From Pseudopithomyces maydicus (Eukaryota; Ascomycota; Dothideomycetes; Pleosporales; Didymosphaeriaceae), in assembly GCA_026873275.1 (NCBI GenBank), contig JANTUC010000018.1, positions 764,001 to 828,000 on the forward strand: 64,000 bases of DNA. The letters are read 5' to 3'. Within the stretch, counting starts at the first letter, position 1. Every line of letters begins with the position of its first letter. Below, piece after piece: positions 25,866 through 37,747 of the stretch. The notes below the pieces were generated by a model. That model was not told where the DNA came from. It worked only from the letters and a program-made list of their open reading frames with translations, and made no database searches. The position numbers and the translations under genes were made by a program.

Positions 25866-27304
25866 ATGGCGTCCGCACAAGCCAGCGGCGAGTCCGTCGC
25901 CGACAAGTACAGCCTCCTGCCGCAGATGATGCCGCACTTCGACCGCCACCTGCTCTACCCGCTGCTCAACTTCCCGCCGCCCGCTGAGGACGAGGAGCAG
26001 CCCATCGACAAGCAGAAGGTGCTGTTCGAGCTCCTCAAGCCCACCTACATGACCGGCTACGTCGGCCAGCTCGCCCAGAACATCAACAACCTCGACCACA
26101 TCCCCGACGAGTACCTCCAGAAGCAGGACCAGGAGAAGAAGCGCCTGGCCCAGCTCGAGGAGGCCACCAGCAAGCTCATGGAGCTTCTCAGCGACGAGGC
26201 CGTGTTGGGCAGCCTGCGCAGCGACAAGCAGCAGAACTTGGCATTCCTCGAGAAGGAGCACGGCGTCACTGTGCAGATGGTCGAGCAGCTGTACGAGGAG
26301 GCCCAGTTCAAGTACGGCTGCGGTCTCTACGGCGATGCTGCTGATCTGCTCACGCGTTACCGTATCTTGGTACGTTTCTCTATTTTTTTACCGTCCTTTC
26401 GCACCATGTCTTGGCGGTGCGGTGTGTGCTAACCTGCGCCTGTCCAGACCACCGACAACGACAAGGAACGCGAAGCCACCTGGGGAAAGCTTGCTTGTGA
26501 AATCCTATCCACCGAGTGGGAGTCCGCCATTGCCGAGATCGAGAAGATTAAAGAGCTCATCGACGGTCGCCTCATGACCAACCCGCTCGCCCAGCTGCAG
26601 CAGCGCACTTGGCTGATTCACTGGTCGCTTTTCCCGCTCTTCAACGACGAGCAGGCCCGTGAAAAGATCACCGACACCCTGTTCCAGCCCGCATACATCA
26701 ACACAATCCAGACCAACTGCCCATGGATCCTGCGATACCTCGCTACTTCCGTCATCACCGCACGGAACGCCGGTCGCAACCAAGGCGCGTACCAGAAGCA
26801 GCTGAAGGATCTCATCCGGATAGTGCGACAGGAGGGCTACGAGTACAGCGACCCCGTCACCGACTTTATCAAGGCCCTGTACATCGACTTCGATTTCGAG
26901 GAGGCACAGAAGAAGCTTAGCGAGTCAGAACAGATCCTGGAGAACGACTTCTTCCTGCTGCAATCTGCTGGTCCTTTCGTCGATGCTGCGAGGCATTTGA
27001 TCTCCGAGAGCTACTGCAAGATTCACCAGAGAATTGACATCAAGTAAGCATTTCCACACGCCAGGTGATTCCACGTCTAATCTTGAACAGGGACCTCTCA
27101 ACTCGCCTCGGCCTTTCTCAAGACGAGGGTGAGAAGTGGATCGTCAACCTCATCCGGGATACCCGTGTCGATGCGAAGATCGATTACCAAGCCGGCACGG
27201 TCGTTATGAACCACCCCCCGCAATCAGTCTACCAGCAGGTCATCGAGCGGACGAAGGGCGGTTTCTTCAGGACACAAGTTTTGAGCGCCGCGGTCGCGAA
27301 ATGA
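25866..27304 (+). CDS. INT6: Translation initiation factor 3 subunit e (eIF3e/Int6)
   Basis: Cytoplasmic eIF3 subunit that helps recruit the 43S complex. Exons 25866-26369, 26448-27043, 27091-27304 give 437 residues, the usual fungal length. The N-terminal eIF3e domain shows DKYSLLPQMMPHFDRHL and FPLLEFL-like helices (here LYPLLNF), followed by a Lys/Glu-rich coiled coil near residues 80-110. The PCI domain occupies roughly residues 240-405 and ends with GEKWIVNLIRDTRVDAKID, the winged-helix hallmark. Introns are GT-AG and the first has a GCTAAC branch point. A C6 run in the last exon (27211-27220 region) is in frame, unlike similar runs elsewhere in the window. Confidence 0.97.
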
Positions 27305-28073
27305 GCGTTGGGCTGCACCTGGTTTTTTTTTTCGAATAAGTTTAGCTGAAGAAAGGGATCGCTTGTGGGGATGAGGGGATGTGGGGATGTATCGGGAATG
27401 CATGTTACGATACCATGACAGGATTTGGTCTAGCAAAGTCAGGTCCATGTGTGCATGTGCATTGGCGTCAACGGGTCTGGAATGACTTCAGAAGCATTTT
27501 CAGGGATAGTGTGTACTTTGTAAACGTGAGATGAAGTAGCCCCCTGCGGTAGAGGGAAAAAGAGAAATTACATGTCAAAACCCGTATTTGTTACAACCGC
27601 ACCCTTGGGTCAGCCCTGGAGTGTCTGGTCACCCATCATGATGCATGAGGAGACGCGCCTTAACGCAGTCCTGTAAGTCAAGTTAGGCTTTGTGGCTGCC
27701 GCAGGTACATACATATAGTGCAGGGGCATCATAGTACGTTCGCTCCAAAATTAACCTGCAAGATACGAAATAGACCGAAGACGTAAGAACAGATACATTG
27801 ATCGCCTGATTTCAAAAGTCATTCGATTGTTGCTGTAGAAAAATGAAAGTCATGTTTCATCTCATTACCGTTTCGAACGCGATCCAATGCGTTGCGACCC
27901 TGCATGACCACCTACCTGCATTCGGAGGCTCGTCGAGAAGCCAGCCAACAACCATGCTGTTAGATGTAACAGTAAAAATCATGTCATGATAATGGTATCA
28001 AACACCTTGGGACCCAAAAACGCCAGACTGTTTTGAACCGTGACCCAAAGGAGCTAGTACCCTTCACTCGCAC
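27305..28073. other. Convergent intergenic region
   Basis: 770 bp between the 3' ends of eIF3e and the BTB gene. No gene or element recognised; a T10 run lies near 27323. Confidence 0.5.
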
Positions 28074-29064
28074 TCACTCGGCCCCCAGCATACATATCCC
28101 ACAGTACATCAGTTGGTGTTCGCACAGATCGTTGCCCGGTTCAGCTCTCGTCTCGCCTCTAGCCTCGCCCCGCATGAACACCCTGTTATCGTGGTACTGT
28201 TCATGCGTCAACTTCCATGGTCGACTAAGAGTTTCTCCCTCCCTCCCCTTTTTGAGTTTCAACACTTCGCGCATGACCTCGACAAGGAACTCTCGAGGTA
28301 GAACGGCATCTTCCAGTTCGTTATCGAGCCATTCGAGCTTGCCCCGGCACATCCATATGTCGATAAGCAACTTTCGAATCGGACTATCGGGGCTCGTGCC
28401 ATCGTACAGCACACCGATGTCCTCGTTGGTGGGATAATGTGCGCGTGCACCATCGGCGCCCCGGGCATTGAGCACATAAACATCCGCGATGGCATTCATA
28501 AATGGGATGTCTAGCATCATTTCGCCGAGGACGTAGGCGTGGGCTAGCACAGCGTAATGTGCGCTTCGCTCATCCGTTGCCTCTAGAGGGAATGGGGTTT
28601 CGGGGAGGATAGCGAGCTTCTCGGTGTAGATCCATGTGCGCCAAAGTGCGAAGGCTTCAGGGTTGTCATTTGGGAGTTCAATAACACGAGTTTCGTCTTT
28701 CATGGATGTCCAAGCGTCCTTCATATGTATGTGGAAGTACTCAGTATGGTCGCAAATGACATGCTCGTGGATCTTGAAGCTGCGCTGGTCATCGTCCTTA
28801 CCGACTTTGATGGTGATGAGATCGCAGTCTAATCTGATACATGGTCAGCAGACAAGTCCAACGTGCAAGAACTTCCTGAGACTGCATCTGGCCTGGTAAC
28901 CTGCGCACATTGACTCACCGTAGAGCACTGACTACAACCCTTTTGTCCTCGATCCTGCTCGGCGCTTTTCCACCCATGGACTCTTCGAACGCCGTCCTAG
29001 GTCTCTTGCGCAAGGTTGAGCCCGAGCCATAGCTTGAACCGAACGTGAACGTGAAATCAGCCAT
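28074..29064 (-). CDS. BTB/POZ domain protein
   Basis: Exons 29064-28919 and 28833-28074 (85-nt intron, GTGAGT donor) give 301 residues. After a short N-terminus with a basic patch (RKRPR near 18-22, a possible nuclear signal), the BTB fold begins around residue 48: the CDLITIKVG strand, FKIHEHVICDHTEYFHIHM, and EAFALWRTWIYTEKL are the A1-B3 elements typical of fungal BTB proteins. The C-terminal part is helical and has no further recognised domain. Fungal proteins of this kind usually bind other proteins, some as Cul3 adaptors; the partner here is unknown. Confidence 0.85.
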
Positions 29065-29722
29065 GCCTAGCCTCTCAAAGCCTCCGGAATTGGTCCAGAG
29101 AGACCCCTGGTCCGTTCAAACTGCTACTGGAACAATCTATTCAGTATCACTTAAGGGCCGATAACTACGCAGTGTGCCACGCCGCTGGTTCTAGTCTTGT
29201 TCTGCCGACGCGTATCGGTGTTCCTTCCCCTGGTCGCGGGAACGGTGGGGTATCAAGCGGGTGACACCGAATGCAAAAGTCACTTGTTGATCCGGGGGTG
29301 GAGCAGGCCCGAAAGTCTAAGTTGATGCCAGTTCGTGGTCTTCCGGCGATGTGAGAGAGTGACACTGGATGTGGGGCGCGGTGGAGCGGCCGTTACCCAT
29401 TTTAGGGCTAGTCTCGTTTCCATAACGCTGCTTAGTGGCGCATTGGTCTCGGTTCTCCTACCTCCAGGGCTTTCATGCACGTACGTGCACAGTCAGATAC
29501 GAAGAACCACAAGAAAGTGTCTGCGCTATATAGTGCATGATTCGAATTGCTAGAGAAACCTTCGAGAACGATCCAACTACTGCTGGCTAATGGTACGCAC
29601 AAGTCCATGGATATGTATACCTCTACACACAAGCGAATAGAGAGAAGTAAGACGCCATATAGAACACGTGCACCACGGCCACATCTCCCGGTCCAATGAA
29701 AAGGGTACTACATTTTGTCTAT
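29065..29722. other. Intergenic, no feature seen
   Basis: About 660 bp between the BTB gene start and the 3' end of the 7TM gene, both on the minus strand. Nothing recognised. Confidence 0.5.
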
Positions 29723-31125
29723 CTATGTTTCAAAGTCTATCTTTCTATCGTCTGGTCCTTGACTCGTCTCCCGCGTACCCATGCTCCTCCTCTCGCTTTT
29801 CACGCTTACGGTAACTTCCTGCAAGATTCCATGATAGCTCAGAATATTCTCCTGACTTCCCGTATCGCTTCCATCTCCGCTTCCTTCCGCACCCGCACTC
29901 ACTTCGTTCCTCCAAACTGTGCCACCTTTATCATTCATGCTGCCCAATGGTATACTAGTTGCTCGCGTTGGTCTTGACTTCGACGCATAGTATGGCGTAG
30001 CACCATCCGGAGCATATGAGGAACCGAGCAGAGCAGGCATGAACCTGCGTAAGAGGGTTTTGAGCGCCGGCGCTCCAGCAATGAATATCGACGTGTTGAG
30101 TTCGATGATAGACCAGTTGAGTGGCGTGACGAGGCTAATGGTAGGGTCCTGGGAGTTCAAGAGGAGATTGATGGTGGTAAGACGGATAATGGATGCGACA
30201 CAGGCCCTGCCCATCATGTTAGTTGTGATCCATAATTATGTTCGGACAATTCTACAGTTCACAGTGACCTGGAATGAAGGGGTATAGGGGTACACGTACA
30301 GTCCTCCCAGTCCAAACAACGCGCAAAGACTTATGCGTTGCCTGAGTGGCATATGTAGCCCCCACAAAATCCTGAGTGGTAACAGGAGAATGACCACATC
30401 CGTGGCAATATTTATACCGGCGTTCGCATAGTAAAAGTTGGTGAGCTGGATGCATTTTGCTGTCTCCATTACCTTGCTATCCCATAACGCGGATAGAGGT
30501 ATGCACTGGAGAAGAATGGCGGTGACACTCCCAACACCGAAGCCGATTACTACGAATATGATGACATAGACGAGCACAAGAAAGCGAGGGCCATTGGAGA
30601 GGCGAAGGTAGAATGTCAGGAGAGACAGCTTTATGAAGGTAGCAGACGGTGTATAGGTGACCGAGGAGGTGAGGACCAGCTGGAGGATGTTAGGAAGTGG
30701 AGCGAGGAGAGGCATCGAGAGTTATACTTTTTGGTATGGAGCTATCTGTTCTGGCCTCTGTTCTCCTATGGGACGGCCCAGTCCGTATTGAAGCGCTGTA
30801 TAGGTTGGAATCCATTGTGGGTCTGTTCAAGAGTGGGGGAGAACATACCTGCTATGGCTGCAGAAGAAGAGGCGAGGGCGAATATCTTTAGCTGCGTCAG
30901 TACAAAGCTTTGAGTGGACAGAGCTGTGGGAACACACCGCACCAACGCAAATCAGATCTTTCGCAAGCGTTAGCACAGGAAAATAATAGAATGGATGAGT
31001 TTTAGCATACAGTCATCGGCGCCCAGGTTTTTCAGAATGACTATACGTGTATAGAGCCGGACAGCAATGGAGGCCACCGCAATGGACATGAACACAGAGG
31101 AAAGGACCAGAAGATCGACAGCCAT
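29723..31125 (-). CDS. Fungal rhodopsin-domain (PTH11-like) 7TM membrane protein
   Basis: Integral membrane protein of the large ascomycete family with a rhodopsin-like domain, often grouped with Pth11-type receptors. Exons: 31125-31011, 30923-30849, 30795-30728, 30679-30300, 30206-29723, giving 373 residues with every phase consistent. The hallmark GADD after TM1, YGLGRPI before TM3, the TYTPSATFIKLSLLTFYLRL helix, a long helix ending CIPLSALWD, and the INIATDVVILLLPLRILW helix are all present. The C-terminal tail (about 100 residues) is polar and Ser/Gly-rich, as in family members. There is no CFEM domain. Ligand and signalling partner cannot be read from sequence; few such proteins are proven receptors. 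Confidence 0.87.
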
Positions 31126-31922
31126 GTTCTCTCAAGTGTGTGTGAATGGCTCACATAACGTAACAAAGTAGGACCCAGTGATCGTCGACTTTTGTGTACG
31201 TTGGTATGTGAAAGGTTATTTAAGGAGGCTTTCCTAGATTTGAATCCTCCTTGGGTGTCGCAGTGTCACCCAGCCAAATTTGTTCGCCCATGCGTTTTTG
31301 TGACCCTGCGCGTTCGGTTGGCCTGAGGGCCGACCTGTATAGGTACCAATCTTCATGTGGAACCATCCCGACCGACTAACGTCTGATGCAGCGATGCCGC
31401 GCTGATCGCCCATCCTTCGAGTATCATGTCGCGCGTATGGAAAGGATCACAAACGTTAAAGCGTGCGTAGAAAAAAGCTCGCATAAGCGAGTTTGGCGTG
31501 TGATTCGGCCATTCAAGTCTGTGGCTACAATCCATGTTGCAGATGGATTGCGACTAATGAGTCGTGGAACGACTCGGCCCTACGTTTCCGGGAGTCTGGG
31601 GTACGTATGGAGGCAACTTTTGCGGGGGTCAGGGACGTCCCTGTGCGGCAAGGAGCGCGTGCAACCGAAACCTCATTTACGACGGCAGTAGCCTCCTCTC
31701 CCGCGTCCGCGATCCTGGCACGCTGGTAAACGGACCGAATGCTGGGACCATGGCCCTGCTTATTCAAATTCTCGCGCGATTGATGTATAGAAGGGTGCTG
31801 AGATTCACATGCATGCATGCAGGCAGGAGTCAAACTGTAGAGCTGAAAAGATGACATTAAAATCGCTAATCCAAAAAGCGCTACAAAATTTCCGGAATCA
31901 CAAGTACCACGACCGTTCCACA
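31126..31922. other. Intergenic, no feature seen
   Basis: About 800 bp between the 7TM gene start and the 3' end of the DUF2985 gene. A GCATGCATGCAGGCAGG stretch lies near 31811. No gene recognised. Confidence 0.5.
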
Positions 31923-34153
31923 TTATGGATACGCACTCTCGGCCGGAGAATCCTTACCGACCTCCTTTCCCTTGCGAGAAATTTCTTCCGATTTGCGATG
32001 GCGGTGAAGATGCAGACTCGTCCTGCCCTTTCTGCTGCCGTCTTCGTTATCTTCCCTTTCGCTCTCGCTCTCTCGCTCTCGCTTCTTTTCTATGTGGTGC
32101 ATAGCTTCTTCCGTCAACTCTTGTCGGTTCATACGCTCTAGGACATCCTTTTTACGTGTCCGGTGATCTCCTATGGTAATGAGAAGACCAGCAGTAGCAT
32201 TGCAAGTAATAGAACAACAGAGAATCACCGTAGTAACAGCGAAAGGTCGATCCTTGTAATACCAACCCCAGGTTACAGCACCAAGCGAGATTTGGAGGAG
32301 AGAATGGCAATCTAAAAGCACGACGATGGCAACCAGCAAGCGTAGAGGGAAAGCGTAATGTGTGTCTGTCTCATGAGGCTTGTAGAAGGAATGCGACTTG
32401 CAAAACTTGGCTTGGTGGTGTTCCAATTTGGCCTGTTGCTTGGGTGTAAGCACAGTGAACTCCCACTGCTTCTCTGGATCTTCGGGATCGGTATTGTTTC
32501 GACCAGACATGGGAGCGTTATTGGAGGGTAGGTCATTGTGATCGCGAAGTTCGGGAAGCATGTCCTTCTTTCGGCGTGACCATGTGAAGTGGTGGTAATG
32601 CGCAATGAAGATCATGTGGTAGGTGTCTATGGCCCGGAAGGGTGCCAGGCCATCACCTACGATGGCGAAAAGGGCGACCAAGACGCTGTCGATAATATGG
32701 ACGACATAAATCTGCCGACCGCCGACGTTTATCCAGCCGATCAAGAAGAGAACCCAGGCCAGACCAAACAAGGTGATCAGAGTTGCGTACAAGGTGACAA
32801 GAAACCCGAGTGCTGATGTCGTTAGCTAAATGAAAATGTAAAGAAGATTACAAATAACATACGTCGTTTGACATACTGTCCAAATCCTCTCATTGCGCGC
32901 TTGAATTTGGACCTCCGCGAATGCAGCATGTGTCTGACGTGGTCGTTCAGCTCCTTCTTGTCTTCTCTTGTCCAATTCTCAAGGGTGGTGCCGTGAGGAA
33001 GCACAGCATAGCGAGAATCACTCAAGTGCGAGTCGATTGTAGCCAGGGTAGCCATGGTACCCTCGGTCTGTGTGCGCTTTAGACGAGGAACCCCTGGGCG
33101 TCCTGGTTCTCTTGGACGGGCGCCAGGATCCGGTTGATGTCCTCCAAACTCTGCGTCTCGCTAGGAGCGCGCTGCAGGTTGTACGTTGGCCGACGGTTCA
33201 CGAACCTACCAAGATTCGGCACGAAGAGTGAATTCTGGATATTGGTAATGGACGTGAGGGTCTGAACTTCAGGGTCTGCGGTGGTCAGCAAGACAGGATA
33301 GCAGGGTAGTAGATGTTAGCATACCAAGGGTATCCAAGACGTCGACCATGTTCGAAGAGTAGTTGGTCCAGGGGCGGTCACCAGGGGCGGGTGGTGGAAA
33401 GTCGAGGTCGTCCTGGGCATTCTTCTCCTTGTCTTTCCCCTTCTTGGGCTTGAAGAAGGCCAGCTTGGCGGACACGGCGCTGGTGGCCCTCGAAAGCCTG
33501 TTAGGCTCGGTGCGGGCGGCGTCCGACTCGGTGGATGTGGTGGAGCCCGTGTTGATGGGTTCCAGCGGCACCTCCTCCTCCAGCGCAGGCAGGCGTGAGC
33601 TGGACTGGTTCAGGGCGTTGGTGGAGGCGTTTTGGCTTGCGAGTGCTCGTTGGCTGCGAAGTTCCTCTACTGACGGCATCCGGCGAATACCAATGCTGGA
33701 TTGTCGCATGCCAACAACAGGACGACGCTGCGGCGCCGAGTTGCTGCGTGTCCGCTGGGCCCTTCCTCTGTTTGACACATCAGCGACTGCCATTCACGAT
33801 GCGAGTCATCTGTCTGGGGGAGGAGCGTTCGAAGCATACCCGTGAGTCGGTGCGGCGCGACTGCCATTTGTGGTCCGCGGCGTGGGCGTGGGCACCGGCG
33901 TGCCAGCGTCGACGGAGGACTGCAACGAGGTCGGCGGCTCGACGACGGGCTGGCGGACGGGCTGGCTGCTGGCCACGGCGAAGTCGCGCGCAGCAGTGCC
34001 CATGTAGCCCTCGTTCACAGCAGCGGTGCTGGCATTGTCGTCGGGGGGCAGGGTCGAGTGCGGCTCCGAGAGCGATGCCCTGCCGTCGCCACGAGAGGCG
34101 CCCTCGGCGACTCTGTTGCGCGCGGATCGCGCCTTCACCTTCAGCTTGTCCAT
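31923..34153 (-). CDS. DUF2985 integral membrane protein, frame broken once
   Basis: Conserved fungal membrane protein of unknown function. Exons: 34153-33840, 33767-33325, 33275-32863, 32812-31923. The first 250 residues are polar and Ser/Thr/Pro-rich, likely cytosolic; then comes the conserved RRPTYNL / TEGTMATLATIDSHL region, and the DUF2985 core with LYATLITLFGLAWVLFLIGW, GDGLAPFRAIDTYHM and two more hydrophobic helices. The tail is Arg/Glu/Ser-rich and charged. At about 33079-33082 the message stops after Gly-Phe-Leu-Val; one extra base there (GTC-TA to GTC-CTA) restores Leu-Lys-Arg-Thr-Gln-Thr-Glu-Gly-Thr-Met and 686 residues in one frame. The last intron has a CTAAC branch point just before its CAG. 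Confidence 0.86.
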
Positions 34154-34940
34154 TTGGCAGGCAGCCTGCGATGTGGATGAGAGAAAGGCAATCAAGGCTT
34201 CACCAACATGTTCAATACGGACGGACGCAAGGGAAGAGGCGCATCCGGTTCCGAGCCTAGACGCGCCCCGTCCTTGTTCTCCCCCGGCACCGCCAATTAG
34301 CGATGGCTGGGCGTTGACATCACAGGCTAACGCCATGACCAAGCTGCTGCTCTAAGCAACCCACACATTCGCAGATGGAGTCAAAAGATTGCTGCGACAG
34401 GTTCAACCACCCAGGCCGCACTGCCGAGACAGCATGCACACAGCACCTGCACCACATTGCTCATGGACGCCCTCCAGCGCTGAGCACACCCAATGCAAGT
34501 ACCTAGGTATGTACCTAGAAAGCTGCAGGGCCAGTCATCGAGACCATGGCAACGGCTTGGCGCGACCTAGACGATGAGTGGCTCGCCAAGCGAGAGTTGG
34601 GGGACTTTCCAAACCATCTCGATCACACTCAGTCACGCCTCAGTATATGTGATCCCACTCTCGCCAACGAGTAAGTCCACACCCTCTCTCTGCCCTGTAG
34701 TGCCCTGTCCATCTCCAGCAACACTTGCTGCACCTACTACACTGCAGCATGCACTGCACGTCGCCATCCCGCCGTAGCAGCTGCTTTGCTCCCCGCCCCC
34801 TTCCCCCCGCCCACCTCATCGGCGCAAAGCTTCTGTACTGATACCCTGCCAAGCTACTTTCAAAGCACCAGAGCCGCCCTTCTGCTACCTCGGGATAGCA
34901 TCTATCAAGGCCGGGTGGTGCATACCTTATGCCGGCCACC
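34154..34940. promoter_or_regulatory. Divergent upstream region of the DUF2985 and SPT10 genes
   Basis: 787 bp between two outward-facing start codons. Contains C/T-rich stretches on the SPT10 side. No specific element identified. Confidence 0.45.
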
Positions 34941-36529
34941 ATGGAAGACCCGACTGCGCCCGTCATTGTGCGCACGTCGGGCAGTGTGTCGTACCCACCG
35001 CCCGGCGGTCCCTTGCCTGTAGGCGTCGCACCTCGTCAAGTGACTCTGCGCGATCGCGTGACAATCGCTACCGTTATACCCTTCTCTGCGCCCAATCAAG
35101 TTCCCATCACCCTACTTGCCTACCTCTGCGACCAGCTGGGCCGTGAGATCGAGAAGGGTGATACATATCCTGTCGTCGACCCCCTGCCCCTCGACAACTT
35201 TGGCCCCTACTGGTTCGGTGTTTTCGGTGCCATTGTGCTACTGGGTGAAGTTCATGACGGTCGCCAGATCCATGAGATGGCACGGAATGGCTGTGATTGG
35301 GAGAGAGAGTGCTTGGGTAGCTTCTACATCAAGCCCAATTATCCCGGTCGCTCTAGTCATGTATGCAATGGCGGCTTCCTGGTGACGGATGCATCCAGGA
35401 ATCGAGGTGTCGGTCGTCTGATGGGTGAGATATATCTGGATTGGGCACCCAAATTGGTAAGTCCGCCTAACAACATCGTGTTCGAAGCTACCTTTGCTTA
35501 GTTTCTGTAGGGCTACACGTACTCTGTTTTCAATCTCGTCTATGAGACTAACGTCGCTTCCTGTCGCATATGGGATGCGTTGGGGTTCAAGAGACTTGGC
35601 CGTGTCAAAGGATGTGGTAACCTAAAATCATATCCTGGCGAATTTGTCGATGCCATTATATATGGCAGAGACTTAGGACAAGATGACGACTTCGTATCTG
35701 AGGAGCGATTCGACAAGATTCGCTTCTATCTCAAGAACGGCAAATACCCCCATGGCGCTGATAGAGCAGAGAAGAGCCGTCTCCGTAGCGCTGCAACACA
35801 TTACAAACTATTCCCAGCTAGCTCAACAGGGCCCGAACGGCTCATGCTCAAAGGTAAGGAAGTGATATCAGACCCCCAACGCCAGTATGAGATCGCACGA
35901 GATGTGCATCACAAAGCTCATGGAGGTATCAACAAGACCACAGCTACGATAGCAGAATCTTTCCATTGGGTCCGCATCAAAGAGACGGTCAGCCAGGTGA
36001 TCCGAAATTGTCCAGAGTGCAGCGAGATGAACAAAGGCTTGGCTATCGAGAGATTGAGGACCGGTCAACCAACAAGATGGGCACCACCACCGCATGATCC
36101 TACCGATTCGCAACCAACCCCCCTCTATCCCAGCAATTTGTTTCGCCTCCACAGCAACGTTCACTCGAACAACCAGATTCGCCCGGCAATCAGCTTCACA
36201 TTGAAACAACACAGCAACATACAACCTTCTATGATTTTGCTTCTCAGAATCACGATTTCGACATGCCCGTGGATCCAGCGTTGATGAACGGTGTAACGCC
36301 AGCGTTGAACTTGGAGAATTTGCCACCGTCACCATTTCTTACAGCTGGCCAGAACATTACCCAGCCCATAGCACAAATCCCCAACTTGGACTTGCCTGGA
36401 GCGAATCTGGGCGAAGCGAGCACCGGAAAGGTTGAGGATGTAGCCATGTTGGATACGGTGGAGCGAGCTCCTACTGCTCGGGAAGAGCTACGCCGACGTT
36501 TAACGCGTGCAGGGTACGCAAAGCAGTAA
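34941..36529 (+). CDS. SPT10: SPT10-like acetyltransferase with integrase-type zinc finger, frame broken once
   Basis: Nuclear protein combining an N-terminal GNAT acetyltransferase fold with a His2Cys2 zinc finger like that of retroviral integrases; yeast Spt10 uses this layout to bind histone promoters. Exons 34941-35456 and 35511-36529. GNAT features: the GSFYIKPNYPGRSSHVCNGGF strand pair, then RNRGVGRLMGE (acetyl-CoA loop), then YTYSVFNLVYETNVAS and IWDALGFKRLGRV. The finger is H305-x3-H309-x29-C339-x2-C342. An upstream in-frame ATG at 34929 exists, but 34941 has the stronger context (CCACCATGG). In the C6 run at 36118-36123 one C is missing: with seven, a Gln/Pro-rich tail continues to 36529 (511 residues); as written the frame ends at 36284. 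Confidence 0.88.
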
Positions 36530-36780
36530 AATCGCTCGTCGATGCCTATTTCACTTCGGTTTCCATCGCCATTCTGACCACGGCTGTATTGAAAAGACAC
36601 TGGCCGTAGCATGTACATTGCAAAGGAATGGCTTTGATCATTTCATGCAGAATTGACAAAATTTATATTCTCTTGTATATACATGGACTCAGAAATTATC
36701 GCGTCACGGTCAGTGTTCAGCAAGAGTGCTACAGGAAAACACCGCAGTCGTGTTTTCCGTCTCTGCTACCATCGGTCAAA

Positions 36781-37747
36781 TTAACAGGTAAGCTTCGCCG
36801 GCCCTGGAATCTTGTAAGGCTGGCCATTTCCAGTGGGCTGACCGTTCTTGTCGTAGATGCTGACGAGAATACCGGGATCGTTGGCCGAGTAGGCGCCTGG
36901 GAAGCTCACGGTCTGGCTGCCAGTGCTCGAGCCTGAGCCGCTGACATTGATCTGAGCGCAGCCCTGTTGCAGCACTTAGAATCTGTTTTCAAAAGTGAGA
37001 GTATGAGGTTGCGCGTCAACGTACCATGTAGAACTGGGCTCCGCCCTGCTGTGTAGCCGAGTGTAAAGCGATGATTTCGGTCCTTAGGAGGTACTGTCCA
37101 GAGGCAACGCACGAGGGGATTTGGAAGTCAACCCAGCCACCGTTGGCGATCATCCTGTCCACACCCCATTTTCCGGAACCATCTAGACCGTCTTCGGCAA
37201 TCTTGAACCATTTAAGACCTTGACCAGAGGCAGATGCAGCGTTATCGACCTTTGCACTGTGAAGGGTTAGCTCCGCTAGCAGTGTGTTATAACAGAAAAA
37301 TAAGAATTAATGCGTACAGGTAGAAGATTGTCGGGCCTGGATATGGTTAGCAATCCTGATAGTGATCTGTGAGTCCAAGCGTACCCTTGTGTGAAGCTGC
37401 GATCGGATGATCTTTGTCCCCAGCAAATTGTGCACCGCCAATGACGTGTCCCCATTGTGTTCCCACTGTATCCCCAGCCTTCACATTGATCACGGTCGTC
37501 GATACAGGGGTGTGGAAACCACTGTTGCAGGCGAAGTTGCCATCGTTTACGTTCTGGATGGGGTTGTTCGAGTTGGGTGTACGAATACCGACTAGTTGAC
37601 CTTGATCCTGACCTTATAAGTATCTATGTATCTTGCACAGTGTGGAGTGTTACTGACAGCACCGTTGACACGAACGCGCTGAGCCACGCAGTGAGCGGAG
37701 GTGAGAGCTGGGAGAAGAGCGAGAACAGCAGCAGCGAAGTACTTCAT
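36781..37747 (-). CDS. AA9 lytic polysaccharide monooxygenase (secreted)
   Basis: Copper enzyme that cleaves cellulose or related glucans oxidatively outside the cell. Exons: 37747-37658, 37607-37385, 37336-37318 (19 nt), 37256-37025, 36963-36781; 248 residues in one frame. The 18-residue signal peptide ends TSA, leaving His19 as the N-terminal histidine-brace residue. Further hallmarks are NNPIQNV, GDTVGTQW, SHKGP, the WFKIAEDG segment, LLRTEIIALHSA (second copper His) and GAQFYMGCAQINV (axial Tyr). No CBM1 or GPI tail. The first intron can be placed two ways five bases apart, both 50 nt and both keeping phase (Asn-Gly-Ala-Asp or Asn-Gly-Gln-Asp). The gene is convergent with SPT10. Confidence 0.95.

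Noticed and set aside
25112..25987. Long plus-strand open frame of 291 codons
   Set aside because: It is antisense to mL49 and runs into the eIF3e start; its Ala/Gly/Arg-rich sequence reflects GC-rich codons of the real genes.
33363..34260. Plus-strand open frames of 160 and 221 codons
   Set aside because: They are antisense to the DUF2985 gene and have no motif or splice support.
37318..37385. Suspected frame break at the AA9 microexon
   Set aside because: Recounting the GGG at the donor shows the exon ends after one base of the Gly codon, so all phases agree without any correction.
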